Shown in pieces: positions 47,360-59,407 of a DNA stretch of 64,000 nucleotides. Each line of letters begins with the position of its first letter. Positions within the stretch are counted from its first letter, which is position 1. The stretch is from Bos javanicus (lineage: Eukaryota > Chordata > Mammalia > Artiodactyla > Bovidae), in assembly GCF_032452875.1 (NCBI RefSeq), contig NC_083869.1, forward strand, positions 75,076,501 to 75,140,500, in the 5' to 3' direction. The position numbers and the translations under genes are program-made. Under the pieces are notes generated by a model that searched no databases, was not told where the DNA came from, and worked only from the letters and a program-made list of their open reading frames with translations.

Positions 47360-49495
47360 GTGTACTGTGGCTCAGACCATGAACTTCTTATTGCCAAATT
47401 CAAACTTAAATTGAAGAAAGGAGGGAAAACCACTAGACCATTCAGGTATGACCTAAATCAAATCCCTTATGATTATACAGTGGAAGTGAGAAATAGATTT
47501 AAGGGCCTAGATCTGATAGATAGAGTGCCTGATGAACTATGGAATGAGGTTCATGACATTGTACAGGGGACAGGGATCAAGACCATCCCCATGGAAAAGA
47601 AATGCAAAAAAGCAAAATGGCTGTCTGGGGAAGCCTTACAAATAGCTGTGAAAAGAAAAGAAGTGAAAAGCAAAGGAGAAAAGGAAAGATATAAACAACT
47701 GAATGTAGAGTTCCAAAGAATAGCAAGAAGAGAGAAGAAAGCCTTCTTCAGTGATCAATGCAAAGAAATAGAGGAAAACAACAGAATAGGAAAGACTAGA
47801 GATCTCTTCAAGAAAATTAGAGATACCAAGGGAACATTTATTGCAAATATGGGCTTGATAAAGGACAGAAATGGTATGGACCTAACATAAGCAGCAGATA
47901 TTAAGAAGAGGTGGCAAGAATACACAGAAGAACTGTACAAAAAAGAGCTTCATGACCCAGATAATCATAATGGTGTGATCACTGACCTAGAGCCAGACAT
48001 CCTGGAATGTGAAGTCAAGTGGGCCTTAGAAAGCATCACTACGAACTAAGCTAGTGTAGGTGATAGAATTCCAGTTGAGCTATTCCAAATCCTGAAAGAT
48101 GATGCTGTGAAAGTGCTGCACTCAATATGCCAACAAATTTGGAAAACTCAGCAGTGGCCACAGGACTTCAAAAGGTCAGTTTTCATTCCAATCCCAAAGA
48201 AAGGCAATGCCAAAGAATGCTCAAACTAGCGCACAGTTACACTCATCTCACACGCTAGTAAAGTAATGCTTAAAATTCTCCAAGCCAGGCTTCAGCAATA
48301 CATGAACCGTGAACTTCCTGATGTTCAAGCTGGTTTTAGAAAAGGCAGAGGAACCACAGATTAAATTGCCACCATCCACTGGATGATGGAAAAAGCAAGA
48401 GAGTTCCAGAAAAACATCTATTTCTGCTTTATTGACTATGCCAAAGCCTTTGACTGTGTGGATCACAGTAAACTGTGGAAAATTCTGAAAGAGATGGGAA
48501 TACCAGACCACCTGATCTGCCCCTTGAGAAATTTGTATGCAGGTCAGGAAGCAACAGTTAGAACTGGACATGGAACAACAGACTGGTTCCAAATAGGAAA
48601 AGGAGTACGTCAAGGCTGTATATTGTCACCCTGCTTATTTAACTTATATGCAGAGTACATCATGAGAAAAGCTGGACTGGAAGAAACACAAGCTGGAATC
48701 AAGATTGCCGGGAGAAATATCAATAACCTCAGATATGCAGATGACACCACCCTTATGGCAGAAAGTGAAGAGGAACTCAAAAGCCTCTTGATGAAAGTGA
48801 AAGTGGAGAGTGAAAAAGTTGGCTTAAAGCTCAACATTCAGAAAACGAAGATCATGGCATCCGGTCCCATCACTTCATGGGAAATAGATGGGGAAACAGT
48901 GTCAGACTTTATTTTTCTGGGCTCCAAAATCACTACAGATAGTGACTGCTGCCATGAAATTAAAAGACACTTACTCCTTGGAAGGAAAGTTATGACCAAC
49001 CTAGATAGCATATTCAAAAGCAGAGACATTACTTTGCCAACAAAGGTTCATCTAGTCAAGGCTATGGTTTTTCCTGTGGTCATGTATGGATGTGAGAATT
49101 GGACTGTGAAGAAGGCTGAGCGCTGAAGAACTGATGCTTTTGAACTGCGGTGTTGGAGAAGACTCTTGAGAGTCCCTTGGACTGCAAGGAGATCCAATCA
49201 GTCCATTCTGAAGGAGATCAGCCCTGGGATTTCTTTGGAAGGAATGATGCTGAAGCTGAAACTCCAGTACTTTGGCCACCTCATGCGAAGAGTTGACTCA
49301 TTGGAAAAGACTCTGCTGCTGGGAGGGATCGGGGGCAGGAGGAGAAGGGGACGACAGAGGATGAGATGGCTGGATGGCATCACTGACTCGATGGACGTGA
49401 GTCTGAGTGAATTCCAGGAGTTGGTGATGGACAGGGAAGCCTGGCGTGCTGGGATTCATGGGGTCGCAAAGAGTCGGACACGACTGAGCGACTGA
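47360..49495 (+). pseudogene. BovB polyprotein remnant in one preserved frame
   Basis: All open pieces (47360-47890, 48383-49126, 49166-49495) are in the same reading frame, so no net frameshift has occurred over 2.1 kb; a 9-bp deletion near 48900 keeps frame. Breaks are in-frame substitution stops: TAA 47888, TAA 48047, TAG 48227, TAA 48362 and TGA 49124. Readable: the endonuclease SDH motif ('GSDHELLIAKFKLKLK'), 'FIDYAKAFDCVDHSKLW', 'GVRQGCILSPCLF', 'NLRYADDTTLM', and the C-terminal domain ending 'HGVAKSRTRLSD' at the natural stop. Five point stops make it dead. Confidence 0.92.
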
Positions 49496-49520
49496 TCTGA
49501 TCTGATCTGATCTGACACAG
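47361..49520 (+). mobile_element. Young BovB LINE, endonuclease end to GATCT tail
   Basis: Starts at the last part of the endonuclease and runs through the RT to the 3' tail of (GATCT) units (49493-49516). Closest in sequence to the nested copy at 11485-12402. No clear target duplication was found. Confidence 0.95.
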
Positions 49521-50310
49521 GTAATCAATGAGAGAACTGTTCTAAATTACAATTTCACATATATACAAACTAAAAAGTTATACTTCTTTCATCCCCTTCC
49601 CTTTCCATTTACATTGGGCTTGTCCTAAATTGATGTCTATAATTTCCATTTACAATAGGGTTGAGATCGACATTTTTACTGCAAACTATTCTTGATAAAT
49701 TCAAGGGTGATTGACAAAGTGGAGGTTAATCATAGCCAATAAGCATTTATTCCCTTATCACTTCAGAGCACTGCAACAGTCTAACTTTCAAACACACTGG
49801 ACACACTTCATGTTCAGCAAGAATAGAGTGGTCTTCTGTCTGAACACAGGTCTGTAGGAGTCTAAGTCTTTTCGTTATTAATCTTATGATAGGGAAAGTA
49901 GTTCATTTGTATGGAAATAGCTGAACTGGGATGATGTGTTCCTTGTTCAGAATGAAACACAGATTTCTGATTAAAAGCCAAATCATTCTTTGAAAAGGTC
50001 AAAATGATGACTTCAAATGAAACTGTTACAGCTCTATTTTCTATGGGTCACTGATGAAATGCCCTGCCAAAATATGATCCAGTTATCTGGTGTTTCTATG
50101 TGATTGCAAATTTTAAAGTCTTCTTTCACTTAAAAGTTTTGAAAGTAGATAAACATTGAATGCCTACATACATTTTGAATGCACATATTTTGTGCTTTGT
50201 GAGAAAAAAATAAATTGTATGTTAAATTGTGATTGCAAACTATCACTACTATAGACAAGGATTACATAAATCAGAGTCCTGGTGGCCATTATATACATTA
50301 CTTTGTAAAG
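49521..50310. other. No recognisable feature
   Basis: Unique-looking sequence between BovB and an old L1 end. Confidence 0.5.
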
Positions 50311-50314
50311 ATGA

Positions 50315-51010
50315 GCATGTTATTTTATGATCCAGCATTTCTTCTAAAAACAGAGGGATGTACATACCTACAAAAATGAGTCTATATACCCTAAAAACAT
50401 GTGCATAAATTGTGCATGGAAAGAATACTCATAAAAGACCTGAAAACAACCCAAATGTCCATCAACAATAAATGAAAAAATAATGATGGGTCACACAGAT
50501 ATGACACACAAATAAGTTATACCCAACAGAGGGCATATGCATGACTTAATTTCCATAAAGCTTAAGAATAGACAAATATTACCTATGGTGTTCTGGAACT
50601 CTCTTGTTTGAAGGCAGGAGGAGAAGGGGATGACAGAGGATGAGATGGTTGGATGATATCATCAACTTGATGGACATGAGTTTTAGCAAGCTCTGGGAGT
50701 TGGTGATGAACAAGGAAGCCTGGCATGCTGCAGTCCATGGGATCACAAAGAGTCGGACATAACTGAGCGACTGAACTGAACTGAACTGAACCTATGGTGT
50801 TAGAAGTTAGAAAGTATTTGGAGGTTTTTGAAAGATTAAATTACAGGGGTTACAAGAGAATGTGTAGGCTGCCAGAAATGTTCCCTTTTATCCATCTCTG
50901 TACTTCACATATCTGTAAAAATTCGCAACACTGTACATTTAGGATTGTGCATATTACTATAGTAATTGGATATCTAATAAATAATTCAGAGATAACGGTT
51001 TCACAAATCC
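50315..51010 (+). mobile_element. Old L1 3' end
   Basis: 'gatccagcatttcttct', 'acaacccaaatgtccatcaa', 'acctatggtgttagaagtta' and the trailing 'tgtacatttaggattgtgca' follow an old L1 ORF2 end and 3' UTR. Interrupted by the BovB at 50593-50789. Confidence 0.65.
50581..50801 (+). mobile_element. Very short BovB with inverted 5' piece, 12-bp TSD
   Basis: Insert 50593-50789 flanked by ACCTATGGTGTT (50581-50592, 50790-50801). Its last 180 bp are the sense BovB 3' end. Its first 14 bp, CTGGAACTCTCTTG, are the reverse complement of a BovB RT segment ('caagagagttccag', e.g. 34911-34924). Confidence 0.92.
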
Positions 51011-51631
51011 ATATTTAAAAGAAAGAATTGCACAGATGTTTTAGATCTTTTAAGAAGTGTATGAATGGGCAATTCTGAGTTGATTGGTTTATGTTTCCCA
51101 GAACTAGTTCTGTAGTGACTAGTAGAACCAGTTTCCAACTTCCTGTGAATTAAGTTAGATAGCCAGCAGTCAATTTGACTTCAGTTTTTAGGCAGATTTA
51201 TAATAATGAGCTCTTCTTACATTTCATTCCAATAGTTGTCCTGTTAAAAGAAAATATATGTTCATAATCTCACAATCCTTTTTATTAGAAAAATACTGTC
51301 AAAGTTTTTTTGGTTCATATAAATCGCCTTTATCTGGAAAGGGTTTCCTAATCTTCAGCTGCATTCCAACAGTAATAATGATTAATATAAAACTATTTAA
51401 GTATAATTAATATTACATTCTGGGATGCTTTTCTTAATTTGACATAAAGAAAAAAACATCAAATCCTTTATGACTTCATTTATGAAAACACTGGCTTTTT
51501 GAACTTTATTTTGTATTCTGGTGCCATGTACAGTGTACAGTGTACAAGGAAATCTATGACTCAAGTTCTGTTTCATAGGTTTGTTTTTTGTTTTACATAG
51601 CTGGACTTTGACAGATAAATTAGTTTTATTT
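51011..51631. other. No recognisable feature
   Basis: Unique-looking AT-rich sequence. A short GTACAGT repeat lies at 51527-51545. Confidence 0.5.
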
Positions 51632-52006
51632 AAGAAGCTATTTTTATTTATTTATTTATTTTTATTTCATTATTATTTTATTCATTTATTTATTTTTTTA
51701 CTTTAAAATATTGTATTGGTTTTGCCATACATCAACCTTTCCAAAACTGAACCAGGAAGAAATATAAAATCATAACAGACCCATCACAAGCACGGAAATT
51801 GAAACTGTAATCAGAAATCTTCCAGCAAATAAAAGCCCAGGTCCAGACGGCTTCACAGCTGAATTCTACCAAAATTTAGAGAAGAGCTGACACCTATCCT
51901 ACTCAAACTCTTCCATAAAATTGCAGAGGAAGATAAACTTCCAAACTCATTCTATGAGGCCACCATCACCCTGATACCAAAACCTGACAAAGATGCCACA
52001 AAAAAT

Positions 52007-52502
52007 ACACAATGAAGTATTACTCAGCCATTAAAAAGTATACATTTGAATTAGTTCTAATGAGGTGGATGAAACTGGAGCCTATTATACGAGTGAATTA
52101 AGCCAGAAATAAAAACACCAATACAGTATATTAATGTATATATATGGAATTTAGAAAGATGGTAACGACAACCCTGTATGCGAGACAGCAAAAGAGACAC
52201 AGATGTATAGAACAGTCTTTTGGACTCTGTGGAAGAGGGAAGGAGGGACGATTTGGGAGAATGGCATTAAAACATGTATAATATCATATAAGAAACGAAT
52301 TGACAGTCCAGGTTCGATCCAGGATACAGGAAGCTTGGGGCTGGTGCACTGGGATGACGCAGAGGGATGGTATGGGGAGGGAGGTGGGAGTGGGGTTCAG
52401 GATGGGGAACACGTGTACACTTGTGGCGGATGCATGTTGATGTATGGCAAAATGAATACAATATTGTAAAGTAAAATAATAATAATAATAATAAATAAAA
52501 AA
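52007..52502 (+). mobile_element. L1 3' end nested in the inverted L1
   Basis: From the last codons of ORF2 ('caatgaagtattactcagcc') through the 3' UTR to an AAT/A-rich tail. Inserted in the A run of the host L1 ('gccacaaaaaa' to 'gaaatctacaggcc'), a site type preferred by L1 endonuclease. The duplication is masked by the A run. Confidence 0.92.
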
Positions 52503-52532
52503 AAAAAAGAAATCTACAGGCCAGTATCACTG

Positions 52533-52973
52533 ATGAACATAGATGCAAAAATCCTTAATAAAATTCTAGCAATCAGAATCCAACAACACATTAAAAAGGT
52601 TATACACCATGACCAAGTGGGCTTTATCCCAGGGATGCAAGGATTCTTCAATATCTGCAAATCAATCAATGTAATACACCACATTAACAAACTGAAAAAT
52701 AAAAGCCATATGATTATCTCAATAGATGCAGAGAAAGCCTTTGATAAAATTCAACATCCATTTATGATAAAAACTCTCCAGAAAGCAGGAATAGAAGGAA
52801 TATACCTCAACATAATAAAAGCTGTATATGACAAACCCACAGCAAACATTATTCTCAATAGTGAAAAATTGAAAGCATTTCCTCTAGAGTCAGGAATAAG
52901 ACAAGGGTGTCCACTCTCACCACTACTATTCAACATAGTTTTGGAAGTTTTGGCCACAGCAATCAGAGCATAA
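52533..52973 (+). pseudogene. L1 RT fragment in inverted segment
   Basis: 146-codon open frame covering the fingers and palm of L1 RT: 'HHDQVGFIPGMQGFFN', motif A 'ISIDAEKAFDKIQHPFM' and 'GIRQGCPLSPLLFNIVLEVL'. It ends at the truncation point before the FADD box. Confidence 0.9.
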
Positions 52974-53934
52974 AAAGAACTAAAAGAAGCTATTTTTAAA
53001 CTATTATATTCCTTATATTTTTTTTACCTATGTCCTTAACTGCATTTTAATGATTTTTATTTCCAGATAATGATTCATTCTCACAGACCAGAGAGCTCCA
53101 ATTTTACCCAAATATTTTATTTGTTCACCTCTTCTTATTGCATTACCTTTTGATTTAGAAAAATTTTGTTTTTAAGGGCATTGACTCAATTATATAAGAA
53201 CTATTCTAGTTGATCGTGAACTTCCAGATATTCAAGCTGGTTTTAGAAAAGGCAGAGGAACCAGAGATAAAATTGTGAACATCTGCTGGATCATGGAAAA
53301 AGCAAGAGAGTTCTAGAAAAACATCTATTTCTGTTTTATTGACTATGCTAAAGCCTGACTGTGTGGATTACAATAAACTGTGGAAAATTCTGAAAGAGAT
53401 GGGAATACCAGACCATCTGACCTACCTCTTGAGAAACCTATATACAGGTCAGGAAGCAACAGTTAGTACTGGACATGGAGCAGACTGGTTCCAAATCTGG
53501 AAATGAGTACATCAAGGTTGTATATTGTCAACCTGCTTATTTAACTTATATGCAGAGTACATCATGAGAAACGCTGGGCTAGAAGAAGCACAAGCTGGAA
53601 TCAAGATTGCCTGGAGAAATATCAATAACCTCAGATATGCAGATGACACCACCCTTATGGCAGAAAGTGAAGAAGAACTAAAGAGCCTCTTTGATGAAAG
53701 TGAAAGAGGAGAGTAAAAAGTTGGCTTAAAACTCAACATTCAGAAAACTAAGATCATGGCATCTGGTCCATCATTTCATGGCAAATAGGTGGGGAAACAG
53801 TGGAAACAGTGACTGATTTTATTTTGGGGGGCTCCAAAATCACTGCAGATGGTAATTAAAGCCATGAAATTAGAAGAGTCTTTGGAAGAAAAGCTATGAC
53901 CAATCTAGACAGCATATTAAAAAGCAGAGACATT

Positions 53935-54275
53935 GGGGGGAGGAGCTAAGATGGCAGAGGAATAGGACGGGGAGAACACTTTCTCCCCCATAAATTCATC
54001 AAAAGAACATTTAAAAGCCGAGTAAATTCCACAAAACAACTTCTGAATGCCGGCAGAGGACATTAGGAACCCAGAAAAGCAACCCAAGTCTTCAAAAGGA
54101 GAGAGGAGAAATACAGCTCCACTCACCAGAACACCGACACAAGCTTCCCTAACCAAGAAACCTTGACAAGCCACCTGTACAAACCCACACAGAGCGAGGA
54201 AATGCCACAATAAAGAGAACTCCACAAACTGCCAGAATACAGAAAGGACACCCCAAACTCAGCAATTTAAATAAG
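53935..54275 (+). promoter_or_regulatory. L1 5' UTR with YY1-like site
   Basis: The 341-bp leader begins with six Gs and contains AAGATGGC at 53948-53955, the core of the YY1 site that positions transcription in primate L1. Function here is inferred from that family knowledge. Confidence 0.6.
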
Positions 54276-55199
54276 ATGAGGAGACAGAGGAATACCCAGC
54301 AGATAAAGGAACAGGATAAATGCCCACCAAACCAAACAAAAGAGGAAGAGATAGGGAATCTACCTGATAAAGAATTCCAAATAATGATAGTGAAATTGAT
54401 CCAAAATCTTGAAATCAAAATGGAATCACAGATAAATAGCTTGGAGACAAAGATTGAGAAGATGCAAGAAAGGTTTAACAAGGACCTAGAAGAAATAAAA
54501 GAGAGTCAATATAAAATGAATAATGCAATAAATGAAATTAAAAACACTCTGGAGGCAACAAATAGTAGAATAACAGAGGCAGAAGATAGGATTAGTGAAT
54601 TAGAAGATAGAATGGTAGAAATAAATGAATCAGAGAGGATAAAAGAAAAATGAATTAAAAGAAATGAGGACAATCTCAGAGACCTCCAGGACAATATTAA
54701 ACGCTACAACATTCGAATCATAGGGGTCCCAGAAGAAGACAAAAAGAAAGATCATGAGAAAATACTTGAGGAGATAATAGTTGAAAACTTCCCTAAGATG
54801 GGGAAGGAAATAATCACCCAAGTCTAAGAAACCCAGAGAGTCCCAAACAGGATAAACCCAAGGCGAAACACCCCAAGACACATATTAATCAAATTAACAA
54901 AGATCAAACACAAAGGACAAATATTAAGAGCAGCAAGGGAAAAACAACAAATAACACACAAGGGAATTCCCATTAGGATAACAGCTGATCTTTCAATAGA
55001 AACTCTTCAAGCCAGGAGGGAATGGCAAGACATACTTAAAGTGATGAAAGAAAATAACCTACAGCACAGATTATTGTACTCAGCAAGGATCTCATTCAAA
55101 TATGAAGGAGAAATCAAAAACTTCTCAGACAAGCAAAAGCTGAGAGAATTCAGCACCACCAAACCAGCTCTCCAACAAATACTAAAGGATATTCTCTAG
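54276..55199 (+). pseudogene. L1 ORF1 (RNA-binding protein), two stops
   Basis: ORF1p normally coats L1 RNA as a coiled-coil trimer and chaperones nucleic acid. Frame of 308 codons including the final TAG at 55197. Residues 1-45 are a polar leader ('MRRQRNTQQIKEQDKCPPNQ'); about 45-125 are a heptad-rich coiled coil ('LETKIEKMQERFNKDLEEIK', 'ITEAEDRISELEDRM'); after that come RRM-like and C-terminal segments ('NIRIIGVPEEDKKKDHEK', 'LIKLTKIKHKGQILRAAREK', 'LSIETLQARREWQDILK'). In-frame TGA at 54651-54653 (codon 126) and TAA at 54825-54827 (codon 184) break it; both look like C-to-T changes. No frameshift. Confidence 0.93.
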
Positions 55200-55250
55200 A
55201 CAGGAAACACAAAAACAGTGTATAAATTCGAACCCCAAACAATAAAGTAA

Positions 55251-58200
55251 ATGGCAACAGGCTCATACTTATCGGTAATTACCTTAAATGTAAATGGGTT
55301 GAATGCCCCAACAAAAAGACAAAGACTGGCTGAATGGATACAAAAACAAGACCCCTACATATGTTGTCTACAAGAGACCCACCTCAAAACAGGGGACACA
55401 TACAGACTGAAAGCGAAGGGCTGGAAAAAGATTTTCCATGCAAATAGGGACCAAAAGAAAGCAGGAGTAGCAATACTTATATCAGATAAAATAGACTTTA
55501 AAACAAAGGCTGTGAAAAGAGACAAAGATGGTCACTACATAATGATCAAAGGATCAATCCAAGAAGAAGATATAACAATTATAAATATATATGCACCCAA
55601 CACGGGAGTGCTGCAATATGTAAGACAAATGCTAATAAGTATGAAAGGAGAAATTAACAATAACACAATAATAGTGGGAGACTTTAATACCCCACTCACA
55701 CCTATGGATAGATCAACTAAACAGAAAATTAACAAGGAAACACAAACCTTAAACGATACAATAGACCAGTTAGACCTAATTGATATCTATAGGACATTTC
55801 ATCCCAAAACAATGAATTTCACCTTTTTCTCAAGCGCACATGGAACCTTCTCCAGGATAGATCACATCCTGGGCCATAAATCTAGCCTTGGTAAATTCAA
55901 AAAAAATAGAAATCATTCCAAGCATCTTTTCTGACCACAATGCAGTAAGATTAGATCTCAATTACAGGAGAAAAACTATTAAAAATTCCAACATATGGAG
56001 GATGAACAACACCCTGCTGAATAACCAACAAATCACAGAAGAAATCAAAAAAGAAATCAAAATTTGCATAGAAACTAATGAAAATGAAAACACAACAACT
56101 CAAAACCTGTGGGACACTTTAAAAGCAGTCCTAGGGGGAAAGTTCATAGCAATACAGGCATACCTCAAGAAACAAGAAAAAAGTCAAACAAATAACCTAA
56201 CCCTATACCTAAAGCAACTAGAAAAGGAAGAAATTAAGAACCCCAGGGTTAGTAGAAGGGAAAAAATCTTAAAAATTAGGGCAGAAATAAATGCAAAAGA
56301 AACAAAAGAGACCATAGCAAAAATCAACAAAGCCAAAAGCTGGTTCTTTGAAAGGATAAATAAAATTGACAAACCATTAGCCAGACTCATCAAGAAACAA
56401 AGGGAGAAAAATCAAATCAACAAAATTAGAAACGAAAATGGAGACATCATAACAGACAACACAGAACTACAAAGGATCATAAGAGACTACTATCAACAAT
56501 TATATGCCAATAAAATGGACAACGTGGAAGAAATGGACAAATTCTTAGAAAAGTACAACTTTCCAAAACTCGACCAGGAAGAAATAGAAAATCTTAACAG
56601 ACCCATCACAAGCACGGAAATTAAAACTGTAATCAAAAATCTTCCAGCAAACAAAAGCCCAGGTCCAGACGGCTTCACAGCTGAATTCTACCAAAAATTT
56701 AGAGAAGAGCTAACACCTATCCTGCTCAAACTCTTCCAGAAAATTGCAGAGGAAGGTAAACTTCCAAACTCATTCTATGAAGCCACCATCACCCTAATAC
56801 CAAAACCTGACAAAGATCCCACAAAAAAAGAAAACTACAGGCCAATATCACTGATGAACATAGATGCAAAAATCCTTAACAAAATTCTAGCAAGCAGAAT
56901 CCAACAACACATTAAAAAGATCATACACCATGACCAAGTTGGCTTTATCCCAGGGATGCAAGGATTCTTCAATATCCACAAATCAATCAATGTTATACAC
57001 CACATTAACAAATTGAAAAACAAAAACCATATGATTATCTCAATAGATGCAGAGAAAGCCTTTGACAAAATTCAACATCCATTTATGATAAGAACTCTCC
57101 AGAAAGCAGGAATAGAAGGAACATACGTCAATATAATAAAAGCTATATATGACAAACCCACAGCAAACATTATCCTCAATGGTGAAAAATTGAAAGCATT
57201 TCTTCTAAAGTCAGGAACAAGACAAGGGTGCCCACTTTCACCATTACTATTCAACATAGTTTTGGAAGTTTTGGCCACAGCAATCAGAGCAGAAAAAGAA
57301 ATAAAAGGAATCCAAATTGGAAAAGAAGAAGTAAAACTCTCACTGTTTGCAGATGACATGATCCTTTACATAGAAAACCCTAAAGACTCCACCAGAAAAT
57401 TACTAGAACTAATCAATGATTATAGTAAAGTTGCAGGATATAAAATCAACACACAGAAATTCCTTGCATTCCTATACACTAATAATGAGAAAACAGAAAG
57501 AGAAATTAAGGAAACAATTCCATTCACCATTGCAACGGAAAGAATAAAATACTTAGGAATATATCTACCTAAAGAAACTAAAGACCTATATATAGAAAAC
57601 TATAAAACACTGGTGAAAGAAATCAAAGAGGACACTAACAGATGGAGAAATATACCATGTTCATGGATTGGAAGAATCAATATAGTGAAAATGAGTATAC
57701 TACCCAAAGCAATTTATAGATTCAATGCAATCCCTATCAAGCTACCAGCGGTATTCTTCACAGAGCTAGAACAAATAATTTCACAATTTGTATGTAAATA
57801 CAAAAAACCTCGAATAGCCAAAGCGATCTTGAGAAAGAAGAATGGAACTGGAGGAATCAACCTACCTGACTTCAGGCTCTATTACAAAGCCACAGTTATC
57901 AAGACAGTATGGTACTGGCACAAAGACAGAAATATTGATCAATGGAACAAAATAGAAAGCCCAGAGATAAATCCACGCACATATGGATACCTTATCTTTG
58001 ACAAAGGAGGCAAGAATATACAATGGATTAAAGACAATCTCTTTAACAAGTGGTGCTGGGAAATCTGGTCAACCACTTGTAAAAGAATGAAACTAGACCA
58101 CTTTCTAACACCATACACAAAAATAAACTCAAAATGGATTAAAGATCTCAATGTAAGACCAGAAACTATAAAACTCCTGGAGGAGAACATAGGCAAAACA

Positions 58201-59013
58201 CTCTCCGACGTACATCACAGCAGGATCCTCTATGACCCACCTCCCAGAATATTGGAAATAAAAGCAAAAATAAATAAATGGGACCTAATTAAACTTAAAA
58301 GCTTCTGCACAACAAAGGAAACTATTAGCAAGATGAAAAGACAGCCTTCAGAATGGGAGAAAATAATAGCAAATGAAGCAATGGACAAACAACTAATCTC
58401 AAAAATATACAAGCAACTCCTACAGTTCAACTCCAGAAAAATAAATGACCCAATCAAAAAATGGGCCAAAGAACTAAATAGACATTTCTCCAAAGAAGAC
58501 ATACAGATGGCTAACAAACACATGAAAAGATGCTCAACATCACTCATTATCAGAGAAATGCAAATCAAAACCACTATGAGGTACCATTTCACGCCGGTCA
58601 GAATGGCTGCAATCCATAAGTCTACAAGCAATAAATGCTGGAGAGGGTGTGGAGAAAAGGGAACCCTCTTACACTGTTGGTGGGAATGCAACCTAGTACA
58701 GCCACTATGGAGAACAGTGTGGAGATTCCTTAAAAAACTGGAACTAGACCTGCCTTATGATCCAGCAATCCCACTGCTGGGCATACACACTGAGGAAACC
58801 AGAAGGGAAAGAGACACGTGTACCCCAATGTTCATCGCAGCACTGTTTATAATAGCCAGGACATGGAAGCAACCTAGATGTCCATCAGCAGATGAATGGA
58901 TAAGAAAGCAGTGGTACATATACACAATGGAGTATTACTCAGCCATTAAAAAGAATACATTTGAATCAGTTCTAATGAGGTGGATGAAACTGGAACCTAT
59001 TATACAGAGTTAA
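55251..59013 (+). pseudogene. L1 ORF2 (endonuclease-reverse transcriptase), one frameshift
   Basis: ORF2p nicks target DNA and reverse-transcribes L1 RNA. Frame 55251-55934 is the endonuclease ('LNVNGLNAPTKRQRL', 'CCLQETHLK', 'INIYAPN', 'IVGDFNTPL', 'SRIDHILGHK'). An 8-A run at 55899-55906, one A too many, shifts the frame; the rest is open from 55888 to 59013 (1041 codons). That part holds the end of the endonuclease ('SIFSDHNAVRLDL'), RT ('IDAEKAFDKIQHPFM', 'RQGCPLSPLLF', FADD at 57346-57357) and the Cys-rich C-terminal motif (58636-58689). TAA at 59011-59013 replaces GAA and removes 19 C-terminal residues relative to the copy ending at 17897. With these two lesions it is otherwise about family length (near 1270 residues). 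Confidence 0.95.
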
Positions 59014-59407
59014 GTAAGCCAGAAAGAAAAACACCAATACAGTATACTAACGCATATATATGGAATTTAGAAAGATGGTAACAATAACCCTGTGTACGAG
59101 ACAGCAAAAGAGACACCGATGTATAGATCAGTCTTATGGACTCTGTGGGAGAGGGAGAGGGTGGGGAGATTTGGGAGAATAGCATTGAAACATGTATAAT
59201 ATCATGTATGAAATGAGTCGCCAGTCCAGGTTTGATGCATGGTACTGGATGCTTGGGGCTGGTGCACTGGGACGACCCAGAGGGAGGGTAGGGGAGGGAG
59301 GAGGGAGGAGGGTTCAGGATGGGGAACGCGGGTATACCTGTGGTGGATTCATTTCGATATTTGGCAAAACTAATACAATATTGTAAAGTTTAAAAATAAA
59401 AAAAAAA
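59014..59407 (+). other. L1 3' UTR and A-rich tail
   Basis: Matches the 3' UTRs at 470, 17898 and 52080. Contains a G-rich tract at 59281-59326 with four or more GGG runs and ends 'aatattgtaaagtttaaaaa' plus A run. Confidence 0.92.

Larger units (their letters stand above)
51632..52998 (-). mobile_element. Minus-strand L1 with 5' inversion, 15-bp TSD
   Basis: AAGAAGCTATTTTTA is present at 51632-51646 and 52984-52998. Inside: an antisense TAAA/A-rich tail (51647-51700), 36 bp of antisense L1 3' UTR (51701-51736), then sense L1 ORF2 (51737-52006 and 52503-52983). Thus the body is inverted relative to the tail, the signature of twin priming. A second L1 (52007-52502) interrupts it. Confidence 0.9.

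Noticed and set aside
47361..49520. A functional BovB gene
   Set aside because: Five in-frame stops and a missing endonuclease N-terminus.
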